From: RH-AL1 sp050013235
Lineage (GTDB): Bacteria; Pseudomonadota; Alphaproteobacteria; Rhizobiales; Beijerinckiaceae
Reading direction: 5' to 3'
Assembly (NCBI GenBank): GCA_050013235.1
Contig: JBEKFQ010000001.1
Location: 124,001-188,000 of the forward strand
DNA length: 64,000 bases
Made by a program: the position numbers and the translations under genes. Position 1 is the first letter of the stretch. The number at the start of each line of letters is the position of its first letter. Under the pieces are notes generated by a model, which was given only the letters and a program-made list of their open reading frames with translations, was not told where the DNA came from and ran no database searches. This document shows, one piece after another, positions 16,219 through 25,135 of this stretch.

Positions 16219-18591
16219 ATGATGGTCAAGCGCGGCGTGGCGTCACGCCGGCATGGTGGGAAAGCGTCGAACGTGTTCGAAACCTGGTCCAAGGCTTTGC
16301 GCGGATGGATCGCACGCTTCCAGCGGCGGGACGGGGCAGCGCCTGGTCCGGCGTCGAGCCCTTTGTGGCAGCGCGTAAAATCCTCGCGCTTGGCCCGGCG
16401 CGTTTCGAACGCCTTGCTCGCCCTCGATTCCTGGATCGATTCCTCGATCTATGGCAGCGGACAGAGCGCGAGCGAGACCTTCGAATCCTTCGTCATGTTC
16501 ATGGATCGCTTCCATGTCGCCGGCGTTAAGCGTCTCGTCGTGGAACTCGCGTGCGAAGGCCTGACGCTCGGATGCGCCGGCGGCATCGTCGCCCTGGCGC
16601 TCGCCGCTCCCGCCTTTCAACTGACCTCGGACGATTGGTTGAAGAAGCAGGATCTCGCGGTCACGTTTCTCGACCGCTACGGGCAAGAGGTCGGCCGGCG
16701 CGGCATCCGGCACGACGACGCCGTACCCTTCGACGAATTGCCGCGCCACCTGATCCAAGCGGTGATCTCGACCGAGGATCGCCGGTTCTTCGATCATTTC
16801 GGCATCGACGTCATCGGCACCTTCCGCGCCCTGACGGTCAACGCGCGGGCCAATGGCGTGGTGCAGGGCGGATCCTCGCTGACGCAGCAGCTCGCCAAAA
16901 ACCTGTTTTTGTCGAGCGAGCGCAGTCTGTCGCGCAAAATCAACGAGGCCTTCCTGGCGATGTGGCTGGAGGGCCATCTCTCCAAGCGCGAAATCTTGAG
17001 CCTCTATCTCGATCGGGCCTATCTCGGCGGCGGAACATTCGGGGTTCAGGCCGCCTCGGAATTCTATTTCGGCAAGTCGGTGCGCGACCTCTCGCTCCCC
17101 GAGGCCGCGATGATCGCCGGTCTGTTCAAGGCGCCGACTAAATACGCGCCGCACATCAACTTGCCCGCGGCCCGCGCCCGCGCCAATGACGTTTTGAACA
17201 ACATGGTCGACGCCGGTTATCTCACGGCCGGGCAGATCTATGCGGCGCAGAACAATCCCGCGATACCCGTCGACCGCAAGCGCGAAACCAACCCGGATTG
17301 GTATCTCGACTGGGCCTTCAACGAGATCAAAGGCATGGCGCAGACCGGCCGGTTCGGCAACGAGCGGGTGCTGACGGTGCGCTTGGCGCTCGACCCGGCG
17401 ATCCAGCGCCACGCCGAGGAAACGATCGAAAATCAGCTCCGCGAATTTGGCCCCGCATATCACGCCAAGCAAAGCGCCGCCGTGATCCTCGAGCCCGCTG
17501 GCGCGGTCCGGGCGATCGTCGGCGGGCGCGACTACGGCGGCAGCCAATTCAACCGCGCGACCGATGCGCTGCGCCAGCCCGGCTCGTCCTTCAAACCCTT
17601 CGTCTACCTTACCGCGCTGATGTCCGGGAAATTTCATCCCGACACGATCATCGACGGCAGCCCGGTCTGTATCGGCGATTATTGCCCGCACAATTATGGC
17701 AATGCGTCGGCCGGCCGAATTCCGCTCGTCACGGCCTTGATGAAATCGCTCAACACGGTGGCCATCCGGCTGTCGATCCTGATCGGGAACGGCAGCCCAA
17801 AGGCCGGGCGGGCCAAGATTATCGCCACGGCGAAGCGCCTGGGCATCGTAACGCCGCTCGAAGACACCGTCTCGCTGCCGCTCGGCGCCGATGTCGTCAA
17901 CCCGATGGAAATGGCCTCCGCCTATGCCGGCTTCGCGAGCGGCGGCAAACACATAACGCCCTATGCGGCGGTTTCCATCGCCAACAGCCGGGGCGACGAG
18001 ATTTACCGTCACGACCGCGATGCTCCCGCGCCCGAGCAGGTCGTCGATGCCCAGGCCGTCGCCGAATTGAATTACATGCTGCATCAAAACGTCCTCGGCG
18101 GCACCGGCCGGAAGGCGGCGCTCGACGGCCACGACGCGGCGGGCAAGACGGGCACGACCAATAGCTATAAGGATGCCTGGTTCGACGGCTTCACCGGCAA
18201 TTTCGTGGGCGTGGTCTGGTTCGGAAACGACGACGATACGCCGATGAACAATATGACCGGCGGCACGCTGCCAGCCGCGACATGGCACGAGATCATGGCT
18301 TTCGCGCACCAGAATGTCGAACCCAAGCCGATCTTCGGCGTGCCTCTCTCGGCGCCAGGCGAGCGCGTCGCCTCGGCCGCCGCCACAAACCCGGCCGGCG
18401 CCATCCCCCTCGACGGCGAGCCGCGCCCCATCAGCCTGTCGAAAGGCACGGCGGAGGCGCTGAGCGCCATCGAATCCTCCATCCGGATCGTGCGCCTGGG
18501 TCAGGCCCCGCAGAAAACCGAGCTGCAAGGCCACTCGGTCGCGACGCAAGCACCAGGCGAACAGAGGGCGCGGGTGATCGAGCTGCGGTGA
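16219..18591 (+). CDS. Class A penicillin-binding protein (PBP1A-type transglycosylase/transpeptidase)
   Basis: A 790-residue bifunctional peptidoglycan synthase. A basic cytoplasmic head of about 110 residues precedes one membrane helix (GCAGGIVALALAAPAF). The GT51 glycosyltransferase domain has catalytic Glu186 in STEDRRFFDHFGID, then GGSSLTQQLAKNLFL and EAAMIAGLFKAPTKYAP. The transpeptidase domain has Ser456-x-x-Lys459 in PGSSFKPF, SLN at 510-512 and KTGTTN at 643. It builds and cross-links glycan strands at the inner membrane. Two ATGs open the frame at 16219 and 16222. The tail after about residue 715 is low in complexity. Confidence 0.93.
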   Translation: MMVKRGVASRRHGGKASNVFETWSKALRGWIARFQRRDGAAPGPASSPLWQRVKSSRLARRVSNALLALDSWIDSSIYGSGQSASETFESFVMFMDRFHVAGVKRLVVELACEGLTLGCAGGIVALALAAPAFQLTSDDWLKKQDLAVTFLDRYGQEVGRRGIRHDDAVPFDELPRHLIQAVISTEDRRFFDHFGIDVIGTFRALTVNARANGVVQGGSSLTQQLAKNLFLSSERSLSRKINEAFLAMWLEGHLSKREILSLYLDRAYLGGGTFGVQAASEFYFGKSVRDLSLPEAAMIAGLFKAPTKYAPHINLPAARARANDVLNNMVDAGYLTAGQIYAAQNNPAIPVDRKRETNPDWYLDWAFNEIKGMAQTGRFGNERVLTVRLALDPAIQRHAEETIENQLREFGPAYHAKQSAAVILEPAGAVRAIVGGRDYGGSQFNRATDALRQPGSSFKPFVYLTALMSGKFHPDTIIDGSPVCIGDYCPHNYGNASAGRIPLVTALMKSLNTVAIRLSILIGNGSPKAGRAKIIATAKRLGIVTPLEDTVSLPLGADVVNPMEMASAYAGFASGGKHITPYAAVSIANSRGDEIYRHDRDAPAPEQVVDAQAVAELNYMLHQNVLGGTGRKAALDGHDAAGKTGTTNSYKDAWFDGFTGNFVGVVWFGNDDDTPMNNMTGGTLPAATWHEIMAFAHQNVEPKPIFGVPLSAPGERVASAAATNPAGAIPLDGEPRPISLSKGTAEALSAIESSIRIVRLGQAPQKTELQGHSVATQAPGEQRARVIELR

Positions 18592-18721
18592 GCGGCTCAT
18601 GAGTTGTTCCGGAGCCGGAAAAGACAGGCAAACCTCGATTTCGCGGTCGACCATCCGGCAAACTCATTCCCCAAAGCTCCAAACAAGTTTATTCACACAG
18701 GCCGCCTGATTTCCGAAAGCG

Positions 18722-19309
18722 TTGGAGCCCGATTCCTTGGCGAATCTCCTAAAAATCATCGCCGTCGGTCTGGTTGGCGTGACTTTGGGATTGCTTGTCA
18801 CGATTTACGCACTCGACCAGGACCGGCGGGGCTTCAAAATCGGGCCTTGGCGGGGCGCGCCGCATGACGGGACCGCCGAGATCGATCCTTATGGACTGGC
18901 GAGTGTCGCGCGGGCCGGCGTGTTGCCGCCCGGCGCGGCGGAGGGGGTGAGTTTCGAAGCGGCCACCGATAGCGGCGGCGCGTCTCTCTCGCCAAGCTGC
19001 GACTATCTCGTCGCGGTCCACACGCCCGCCGCCTGGTACTGGAGCTTGAGCGCCTTGACGCCGGGCGGGTTTCCCATCGCCAATTCAGCGGAGCGCTACG
19101 TTCTCACCTCGGCGGACGTTTTGCGCGATCAAAACGAGCCCGCCGCCATTATCGTCTCGGCGCGGGCCCGGCCCGGCAATTGGCTGCCCGTCGCCAGCGG
19201 CGAGGCTTACGTGCTGATGTTGCGGCTCTACGATTCCAGCCTCAGCGCCATCGGGACGGCATTCGAGGCGGGTTCCATGCCAACCATCGCAAAGACGGGG
19301 TGCCGGTGA
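18722..19309 (+). CDS. DUF1214 domain protein with N-terminal membrane anchor
   Basis: A 195-residue protein. One N-terminal helix (LLKIIAVGLVGVTLGLLVTI) anchors a periplasmic domain with IDPYGLASVARAGVLP and WYWSLSALTPGG, which fits DUF1214, the C-terminal half of many DUF1254/DUF1214 proteins. It starts at TTG 18722, directly after an in-frame TGA; a TTG five codons on is an alternative. Its stop overlaps the next start by one base (TGATG), so it is coupled to a DUF1254-like partner. The function of these families is not established. Confidence 0.7.
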   Translation: MEPDSLANLLKIIAVGLVGVTLGLLVTIYALDQDRRGFKIGPWRGAPHDGTAEIDPYGLASVARAGVLPPGAAEGVSFEAATDSGGASLSPSCDYLVAVHTPAAWYWSLSALTPGGFPIANSAERYVLTSADVLRDQNEPAAIIVSARARPGNWLPVASGEAYVLMLRLYDSSLSAIGTAFEAGSMPTIAKTGCR

Positions 19310-19875
19310 TGGACCGGCTCGTGCGCCTTTGTCTCTGGGGATTGGCCATGCTGCTCAACGCCGTCTTGACCCATTTGACCGCGATCCTGCTCCTGCCGGA
19401 GGTCGCCACCCGCGATGCCTACCACCGGCTCGCCGATGCTTACGGCGGTGGTCCCGGCATGATTCTTCTTCCGCCCGCCAAGCCCGGCGATCACGTCGTC
19501 CCGTTCCGCGATCCGGCGGTTGTCCAAGGCGTTTGCTTTTTCGATTTGGCCAAGGCGCCGGTCCGGATCAAAGCCAACATCGAGGAGGGACGGATGCTTT
19601 CCCTCTCGTTCCGCACGCGCACCGGCAAGATCTTCTATTCCATGACGGACCGCGGCGCCCTCGACCGGAAAATCGATGTTCGCTTGGTCTCGGAGGCGCA
19701 GCTCGCGGAACTCGAAGCGCGCGACGATGAGAACAAAGCCCCCGCCCCGGAGCTCCGTCTTCAGGCGCCGTCCGCAACGGGACTGGTTGTCGCGACGGCG
19801 CTCATCGCCCGCCCCGGCGAGCAGGACGGCGCCGAAGTGCGGATCAAAGCCGTCACGTGCCGGCCGGACCCTTAG
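19309..19875 (+). CDS. DUF1254-like membrane-anchored protein
   Basis: A 188-residue protein with an N-terminal helix (LCLWGLAMLLNAVLTHLTAILLL) and a periplasmic domain containing AYHRLADAYGG, VVPFRDPAVVQGVCFFDLAKAPVRI and KIFYSMTDRGALD. These resemble DUF1254 proteins, the usual partner of DUF1214. The one-base overlap with the preceding gene points to a two-subunit complex on the outer face of the inner membrane. The split into two genes, each with its own anchor, is seen in several Hyphomicrobiales. Role unknown. Confidence 0.7.
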   Translation: MDRLVRLCLWGLAMLLNAVLTHLTAILLLPEVATRDAYHRLADAYGGGPGMILLPPAKPGDHVVPFRDPAVVQGVCFFDLAKAPVRIKANIEEGRMLSLSFRTRTGKIFYSMTDRGALDRKIDVRLVSEAQLAELEARDDENKAPAPELRLQAPSATGLVVATALIARPGEQDGAEVRIKAVTCRPDP

Positions 19876-19950
19876 GCCATGTTCCACAAAAGTTGCGGAC
19901 TTTTGTGATCGAGGACACGCTCCGTCTTCTTGTAAAGAGAGCGCGATTCC
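19876..19950. repeat. Dispersed palindromic repeat, copy C (diverged)
   Basis: GCCATGTTCCACAAAAGTTG...GATCGAGGACACGCTCC, then TCTTCTTGTAAAGAGAG. It aligns with copies A and B over the whole element but has lost part of the palindrome pairing (ACAAAA instead of CGAAAA). Confidence 0.75.
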
Positions 19951-19977
19951 GGCCACCCGGACGAGTCCGCCCGGGTG

Positions 19978-20007
19978 AAAAGCGCGTAAAGCCTTTCACG
20001 CGCTTTT
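19978..20007. terminator. Symmetric hairpin, possible bidirectional terminator
   Basis: AAAAGCGCGT (19978-19987) pairs perfectly with ACGCGCTTTT (19998-20007) around a 10-nt loop, giving an A-run/T-run hairpin that could work in both directions. It sits between the convergent DUF1254-like gene and the small minus-strand gene, whose stop codon it covers. Confidence 0.55.
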
Positions 20008-20256
20008 GACGTTCTCACCCTTGCGAGGCCCCCGGCGCGGCCGTGCCGGGCGCCGGCGAGGCGTTACGCTCGCCAAGGCGTCGGGAACTTCCGGCATGCG
20101 CGCGTAGCGTATGCCGGTAAAAAACAGAATTTCCGCGCTCCCACTTTCGGGAGTATGGCGCCGGGCCGAACCAGCCGGACGCACCATGACGACGAGCTCA
20201 CCCACCTGTCGACTCCGTGAAACCCCATCGGCAAAATTGCCGCCTTTTGACTTCAC
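19996..20256 (-). CDS. Small conserved-looking hypothetical protein
   Basis: An 86-residue frame whose middle, ELVVMVRPAGSARRHTPESG then AEILFFTGIRYARM, looks like a real beta-rich small protein and resembles short uncharacterised alphaproteobacterial proteins ending in a FFTG-x-RY motif. The basic tail PRRRPARPRRGPRKG may bind nucleic acid. The stop lies inside a terminator-like hairpin, as expected for a real gene. The start is uncertain; the first ATG of the frame at 20256 is used. Family membership is from recall. Confidence 0.5.
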   Translation of the reverse strand: MKSKGGNFADGVSRSRQVGELVVMVRPAGSARRHTPESGSAEILFFTGIRYARMPEVPDALASVTPRRRPARPRRGPRKGENVKSA

Positions 20257-20415
20257 CGCTCAAGGGTTAACGAAAGGCCAATAAAATGGGCGATCTCCTT
20301 ATGCGTGATAATTAGGATACATCAATATTAACGGATGTTTCCGGCAAAGGCCGGAATAGTACGTCTTACATCCCCTCCAAGGCATGTTGGAAGATTAGGA
20401 CAGGCACTGGTCTTC

Positions 20416-20754
20416 TCATTCCGAAACGTCGAGAAAGATGCGGCCCGCGCGATCCTCGATTTCGATGATCCAGAGATCCGAATCAAAACCTATTTCCCGC
20501 TTCAACCGGGCTTCGGCGCCCGCGGGATCGATCCATTCGGCCTTATGCAGCCGGAGGAACCGGCGGTCGACACCGCGATCCGTCTCGTTTTGCGGCGCAA
20601 GACCGTACAAAGCGCAACGGCCATCGAGGCAATCGAGCTTGACGATCACGGCGCCGGCCTCGGCCGCGCCGCGCCGGCGCAGATAGGCCGAGGCGCCCTC
20701 GACCTCGCAGCGCCTGATGTAAGCGGCAACCCAAAAATCGCTCCGCAACCGCAT
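20416..20754 (-). CDS. DUF1491 family protein
   Basis: A 112-residue protein beginning MRLRSDFWVAAYIRRCEVEG, the typical DUF1491 start, and ending SDLWIIEIEDRAGRIFL. These small cytoplasmic proteins are common in alphaproteobacteria; their function is unknown. The ATG at 20754 is chosen over an upstream in-frame ATG (20805) because the family starts here. A hairpin TTCCGGC/GCCGGAA at 20339-20356, about 60 bases past the stop, may end its transcript. Confidence 0.85.
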   Translation of the reverse strand: MRLRSDFWVAAYIRRCEVEGASAYLRRRGAAEAGAVIVKLDCLDGRCALYGLAPQNETDRGVDRRFLRLHKAEWIDPAGAEARLKREIGFDSDLWIIEIEDRAGRIFLDVSE

Positions 20755-20898
20755 GCTTCGTTCCATCGCTTTGCGGGCGGCCCCATGCCGCGCTAAACAA
20801 GGCATTCAAGAGCGGCTCCCGCCGCGAAACGCAAGTACGTGAATAAACCAAGCGCGCGAAATAAACCGGGCGCGCGAACATCAAATGAGGGACGGATT

Positions 20899-22281
20899 AT
20901 GGCTTCGCTCGACACGGTCCTCGCCAAGATCGACGGCAACCTCGATAGCGCCATCGCGCGGCTGCTCGAATTCGTGGCGATTCCCTCGGTTTCCACCGAC
21001 CCCGCCTTCAAGAGCGAATGCGCGCGCGCGGCGGATTGGGTCGCCAAGGAGTTGACGGGTCTCGGCTTCGAGGCGAGCGTCCGGCCGACGCAGGGCCATC
21101 CGATGGTTGTCGGCCATGCCAAGGCGGCGCGGCCCGATGTGCCGCATGTCCTGTTCTACGGCCATTACGACGTCCAGCCGGCCGACCCCCTGAACCTCTG
21201 GACCAGCCCGCCCTTCGAGCCCAGGGTGATCGACACGCCCACGGGCAAGCAAATCACCGGACGCGGCACGGCCGACGACAAGGGCCAGCTCATGACCTTC
21301 ATCGAGGCTTGCCGGGCCTTCCACGAGACCGGCGGCCTGCCCTGCCATGTTACCGTCATGCTCGAAGGCGAGGAGGAAACCGGCTCGCCGTCCCTGCCCG
21401 CTTTCATCGCCGCCAATAAGGGAGAGTTGCGGGCCGATCTCGCGCTCGTCTGCGACACGCTGATGTGGGACCGCGTCACGCCCGCCATCACCGTGATGTT
21501 GCGCGGCCTCTACCTGGAAGAGGTGGTGATCAAAGGCGCCAGCCGCGACTTGCATTCCGGCATGTTCGGCGGTCCCGCGGTCAACCCGATCCACGTGCTG
21601 GCCAAGATCATCGCGGATCTCCGTGGCGAGGATGGCGCCATCGCCCTCCCCGGCTTCTACGACGATGTCGCCGAACTGCCGGAGGACATCGCGGAGCAAT
21701 GGCACGGGCTCCGTTTCGACGGCGCGAAATTCCTGGGCGACGCCGGGCTCTCGGTGCCGGCCGGAGAGCAAGACCGTAGCGTTTTGGAAATGCTGTGGTC
21801 GCGCCCCACCTGCGACGTCAACGGCATATGGGGCGGCTATACCGACCAGGGCTCCAAGACCGTGCTGCCCGCGCAGGCCAGCGCGAAATTCTCGTTCCGG
21901 CTCGTCGCCAACCAGAACCCTGAAGCCATTCAGAAGAGTTTCCGCGCCTTCGTCAGGGAACGCCTGCCGGCAGACTGCAAGGCGGAGTTCATCCCGCACG
22001 GCGCCTCGCCCGCTATCGCCCTGCCCTTCACTTCGGAGGCGCTGGACCGGGCGAGCCGGGCCCTGCAAGCCGAATGGGGCAAGCAAGCCGTGCTGGCCGG
22101 CTGCGGCGGTTCGATCCCGATCGCCGGATCGTTCAAGACGGATCTAAAAATGGATACGCTGATGGTTGGCTTCTCCCTGGAGGACGACTGCATCCATTCC
22201 CCCAACGAGAAATACGAGCTCACCTCGTTCCACAAAGGCGCGCGCTCCTGGGCGCGGATCTTGATCGCGCTGAGTCAGTAG
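20899..22281 (+). CDS. M20 family metallopeptidase (ArgE/DapE/CNDP-like dipeptidase)
   Basis: A 460-residue di-zinc peptidase. Metal ligands are visible in LFYGHYDVQP (His-x-Asp near residue 85), GRGTADDKGQ (bridging Asp), LEGEEETGSP (catalytic Glu pair) and a C-terminal HSPNE. The dimerisation lid with RDLHSGMFGG lies in the middle. This layout is that of cytoplasmic dipeptidases releasing amino acids from small peptides. The ATG at 20899 follows GAGGGACGG; the upstream ATG at 20839 gives low-complexity sequence. The gene converges on murJ with a 7-base overlap of the coding ends. Confidence 0.92.
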   Translation: MASLDTVLAKIDGNLDSAIARLLEFVAIPSVSTDPAFKSECARAADWVAKELTGLGFEASVRPTQGHPMVVGHAKAARPDVPHVLFYGHYDVQPADPLNLWTSPPFEPRVIDTPTGKQITGRGTADDKGQLMTFIEACRAFHETGGLPCHVTVMLEGEEETGSPSLPAFIAANKGELRADLALVCDTLMWDRVTPAITVMLRGLYLEEVVIKGASRDLHSGMFGGPAVNPIHVLAKIIADLRGEDGAIALPGFYDDVAELPEDIAEQWHGLRFDGAKFLGDAGLSVPAGEQDRSVLEMLWSRPTCDVNGIWGGYTDQGSKTVLPAQASAKFSFRLVANQNPEAIQKSFRAFVRERLPADCKAEFIPHGASPAIALPFTSEALDRASRALQAEWGKQAVLAGCGGSIPIAGSFKTDLKMDTLMVGFSLEDDCIHSPNEKYELTSFHKGARSWARILIALSQ

Positions 22282-23852
22282 CCGGGAGGCTGAAACTCTT
22301 TCTCCCGCGAAGCCGGACGAAACCGGCGCGGCAGCGGCACGTTGATCCCTTGGAATTTGAGCGCGGCGATCAGCACGCCGCCATAAACCAGAGCGCCCGC
22401 CGTCCCGAGCGCCAAAAACGTCGCCTCGACCTGAAACCGTCCGAACAACCGGCAGGCATCCCAAAACCACCCCGGCGTGAGCAGGGCGAAAAAGGCGAGC
22501 ACGAACGAGGCGATGGACACGCTGGCGCCGGTCTTGCCGAGAAAGGCATCGGGCTTCATGTCGCCGCGCCGGATCGCGAGAAAGACCAACAATCCGAAGT
22601 TCAGCCAATAGCCCGCCGCCGTCGCGGCCGCCAGGCCGGCGGCGCCAAACGGCTGGAATAACAGAACCTTGAGGCCGATGTTCAACGCGTAGGAAACCAG
22701 CGTCACGATCATCGGCGTGCGCGTGTCGCCCTTGGCCTGAAAGCTCGCGACCGCCGAGCGCATCAGCACGACGGCGAGAAGCCCGAAGCCATAGGCCTCC
22801 AACACGGCCGCCGAGGCATCCGCCGCCTCGCCGGTAAATTTGCCGTGGTGAAACACGGCCTGCATGATCCACTCCGGGATCATGATGAAGGCGACGAAAA
22901 ACGGGGCGGTCAGCATGATCGAAAGGGCCATGGTGCGGTTTTGCGCATGGAATGCGCCGGCATCGTCGCCCGCCGCCCAAAACCGGCTCATTTCCGGCAA
23001 AAGCACCGTGCCCGCCGCGATGCCGATCACGCCAATCGGCAATTGATACATGCGGTCGGCGTAATAGATCGAGGACAGCCCGCCCGTCGGCAGCAGCGAG
23101 GCAATGATCGTATCGGCGAAGACCGCGATTTGCGGGCCGGCCGAACCGATGATCGCGGGCCCGAGCCGGACGAAAAAGCGCCGGACATCCGCGGTCAATT
23201 CCGGGCGGATGAGATGTTCCATGATCCCCACGCGCCAGGCGGCATAGCCCGTCATCATCGCCTGAAGCAGACCGGAAACGGCCGTGCCCCAGCTCGCCGC
23301 GATGCCGGCATTGGGAAACAGAAACGATGCCGATAAAAACAGGATCGTGGTGAGATTGAGCAGCACGGGAGCGAAAGCGGCGGCCGAGAAATAGCCGTTG
23401 GCATTCAAGGTACCGGACTGCAACGTATTGATTGTAATGAACAAAAGATAGGGGAACGTGATCCGCGTCATGGTCACGGCGAGGCCGAACTTTTCGGGGT
23501 CGTTGCGGAAGCCCGGCGCCAGCAGATCGACGAGCGCGGGCATGAAGACCCAGGCTATCGCCAGCACGACAATCTGCGAGACAAGCAGCAGCGTGAAAAT
23601 ATGGCTGGAGAAACGGTGCGCGGGTTCGCGCCCATCCGTCTCCAAGACATGCGCGTAGGTCGGGACATAGGCGGCATTGAACGCGCCCTCGCCGAAAATC
23701 GCGCGGAAATGGTTGGGCAGGCGCAAGGCGACGTAAAAGGCATCCGCGAGAAGCCCGGCGCCGAGGAACGCGCCGAGCATGACGTCCCGGAAGAAGCCGG
23801 TGGCCCGCGACAGCAGCGTGAAGGCCCCGACCGAAAAGAGAGAGCTATACAT
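22275..23852 (-). CDS. murJ: Lipid II flippase MurJ
   Basis: A 525-residue protein with about fourteen helices. SRATGFFRDVMLGAFLGAG, ADAFYVALRLPNHFRAIFGEGAFNAAYVP and GLSSIYYADRMYQLPIGVIG are MurJ (MviN) signatures; the Arg residues in the first helices line the lipid II cavity. It moves the peptidoglycan precursor outward across the inner membrane. The ATG at 23852 (MYSSLFSVGAF) is chosen because the family starts here; it overlaps the end of the upstream glycosyltransferase by 8 bases, so the two are coupled. Confidence 0.95.
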   Translation of the reverse strand: MYSSLFSVGAFTLLSRATGFFRDVMLGAFLGAGLLADAFYVALRLPNHFRAIFGEGAFNAAYVPTYAHVLETDGREPAHRFSSHIFTLLLVSQIVVLAIAWVFMPALVDLLAPGFRNDPEKFGLAVTMTRITFPYLLFITINTLQSGTLNANGYFSAAAFAPVLLNLTTILFLSASFLFPNAGIAASWGTAVSGLLQAMMTGYAAWRVGIMEHLIRPELTADVRRFFVRLGPAIIGSAGPQIAVFADTIIASLLPTGGLSSIYYADRMYQLPIGVIGIAAGTVLLPEMSRFWAAGDDAGAFHAQNRTMALSIMLTAPFFVAFIMIPEWIMQAVFHHGKFTGEAADASAAVLEAYGFGLLAVVLMRSAVASFQAKGDTRTPMIVTLVSYALNIGLKVLLFQPFGAAGLAAATAAGYWLNFGLLVFLAIRRGDMKPDAFLGKTGASVSIASFVLAFFALLTPGWFWDACRLFGRFQVEATFLALGTAGALVYGGVLIAALKFQGINVPLPRRFRPASREKEFQPPGY

Positions 23853-24900
23853 GATCCCTTCGGACGGTTTGCCCCGTGGGACCATTTTGCGGGGGCTTAC
23901 GCTCGTCCCAGACGGGAAGCCCGCCATGCTCTTCATAGGCGGCCGTGGCAATGCCCACCCGCTCTTGGACGAGGTACAGCGGCCGCCGTTTCACTTCGGC
24001 GAAAATCCGCCCGATATATTCGCCGAGCACGCCGAGCGAGAGCAGTTGAACGCCCGCCAGGAACGTCACGGACACGATCAACGAGGCAAAGCCCGGAACC
24101 CTCGCGCCATAGAGGATCGTTTCGCCCACGAAGAACAGGGCCGAGGCCAGGGAGAGAACGGAAATGGCGGTGCCGATATAAGTCCAGACCATCAGCGGCA
24201 GGGTCGAAAACGACATCAGCCCATCGAGCGCGAAACGGGTCAGCTTGCGATAGCTGAACTTGGACTCGCCGAACGCCCGCGCCTCGACCTCGAAGGGCAC
24301 GCCGATCGATTTGAACCCGATCCAGGCATAGAGACCCTTGTTGAACCGGGCGCGCTCGCGGAGCGCCCGCAGCGCCACGACGGCCTGCTCGTCGAGCAGC
24401 CGGAAATCGCCGGCCCCCTCGGGCAAGGCCGTATCGCCGAACGAGCCGAACAATTGATAGAATTTCTGCGTCAGAACACGCCGCAACGGACTATCGTCCG
24501 CGCGATCGATGCGTTGGCCATAGACGTTCTTATAGCCTTCGCGCCAGCGCGCGACGAAAGTCTCGATCATTTCCGGGGGATGCTGGAGATCGGCGTCGAG
24601 AATGATCGAGGCGGCGCCGCGCGCATGATCGAGCCCGGCCGCGATCGCGACCTCCTTGCCGAAATTCCGGCTGAACGAAATGCAGCCGACGGCCGGATTG
24701 GCCGCATTGGCGCGATGCACGGCCAGCATCGTGTCGTCGGTCGAGCCGTCGTCGATGAAAATGATCTCGTAGGACGACGAGCACCGCTCGAGAATCGGCA
24801 CGAGGCGCGCAAGCAAAGGCTCGATATTCCCAGCCTCGTTCAGCACCGGAATAATGACCGAAAGTTCCGTACGAAGCGATGAAGCTACGTCACCTGTCAT
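23845..24900 (-). CDS. Glycosyltransferase family 2, polyprenyl-phosphate type (DPM1/ArnC-like)
   Basis: A 351-residue enzyme. ELSVIIPVLNEAGNIEPLL, FIDDGSTDDTM, ILDADLQHPPE and YKNVYGQRIDRADD are the classic DPM1/GtrB motifs, and two C-terminal helices (TYIGTAISVLSLASALFF and VTFLAGVQLLSLGVLGEYIGR) anchor it. Such enzymes make undecaprenyl-phosphate sugars used to decorate lipids or surface glycans. It is translated just ahead of murJ with an 8-base overlap. The HpnK-like deacetylase gene runs divergently from it, about 235 bases away. Confidence 0.9.
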   Translation of the reverse strand: MTGDVASSLRTELSVIIPVLNEAGNIEPLLARLVPILERCSSSYEIIFIDDGSTDDTMLAVHRANAANPAVGCISFSRNFGKEVAIAAGLDHARGAASIILDADLQHPPEMIETFVARWREGYKNVYGQRIDRADDSPLRRVLTQKFYQLFGSFGDTALPEGAGDFRLLDEQAVVALRALRERARFNKGLYAWIGFKSIGVPFEVEARAFGESKFSYRKLTRFALDGLMSFSTLPLMVWTYIGTAISVLSLASALFFVGETILYGARVPGFASLIVSVTFLAGVQLLSLGVLGEYIGRIFAEVKRRPLYLVQERVGIATAAYEEHGGLPVWDERKPPQNGPTGQTVRRDHV

Positions 24901-25135
24901 TCAAGACCCCTTGAGTGGCGCGCTCCCGCGCCGCATAACCAGAACGAGCCTTTCACCGGCCCGCGTCCTCCGCTACCACGTCGAACCGGAGTTGCAACGG
25001 CGCAGGACTGGGAAGCTCTATCTCTTTTCTCCGGCGGATGGAATTCCCCGCCCGCCACGGGGAGCGGAGGAAGCGGTTTATTGTTAAGGTTTCAAGCCGG
25101 CGCGCGTTTCCCGCCGGCCTTTCAGGACGATATGC

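Noticed and set aside
16243..18654. An 803-residue open frame opposite the penicillin-binding protein
   Set aside because: It mirrors the real gene. The composition is that of an antisense GC-rich frame, with no motif, while the plus strand has all PBP catalytic residues.
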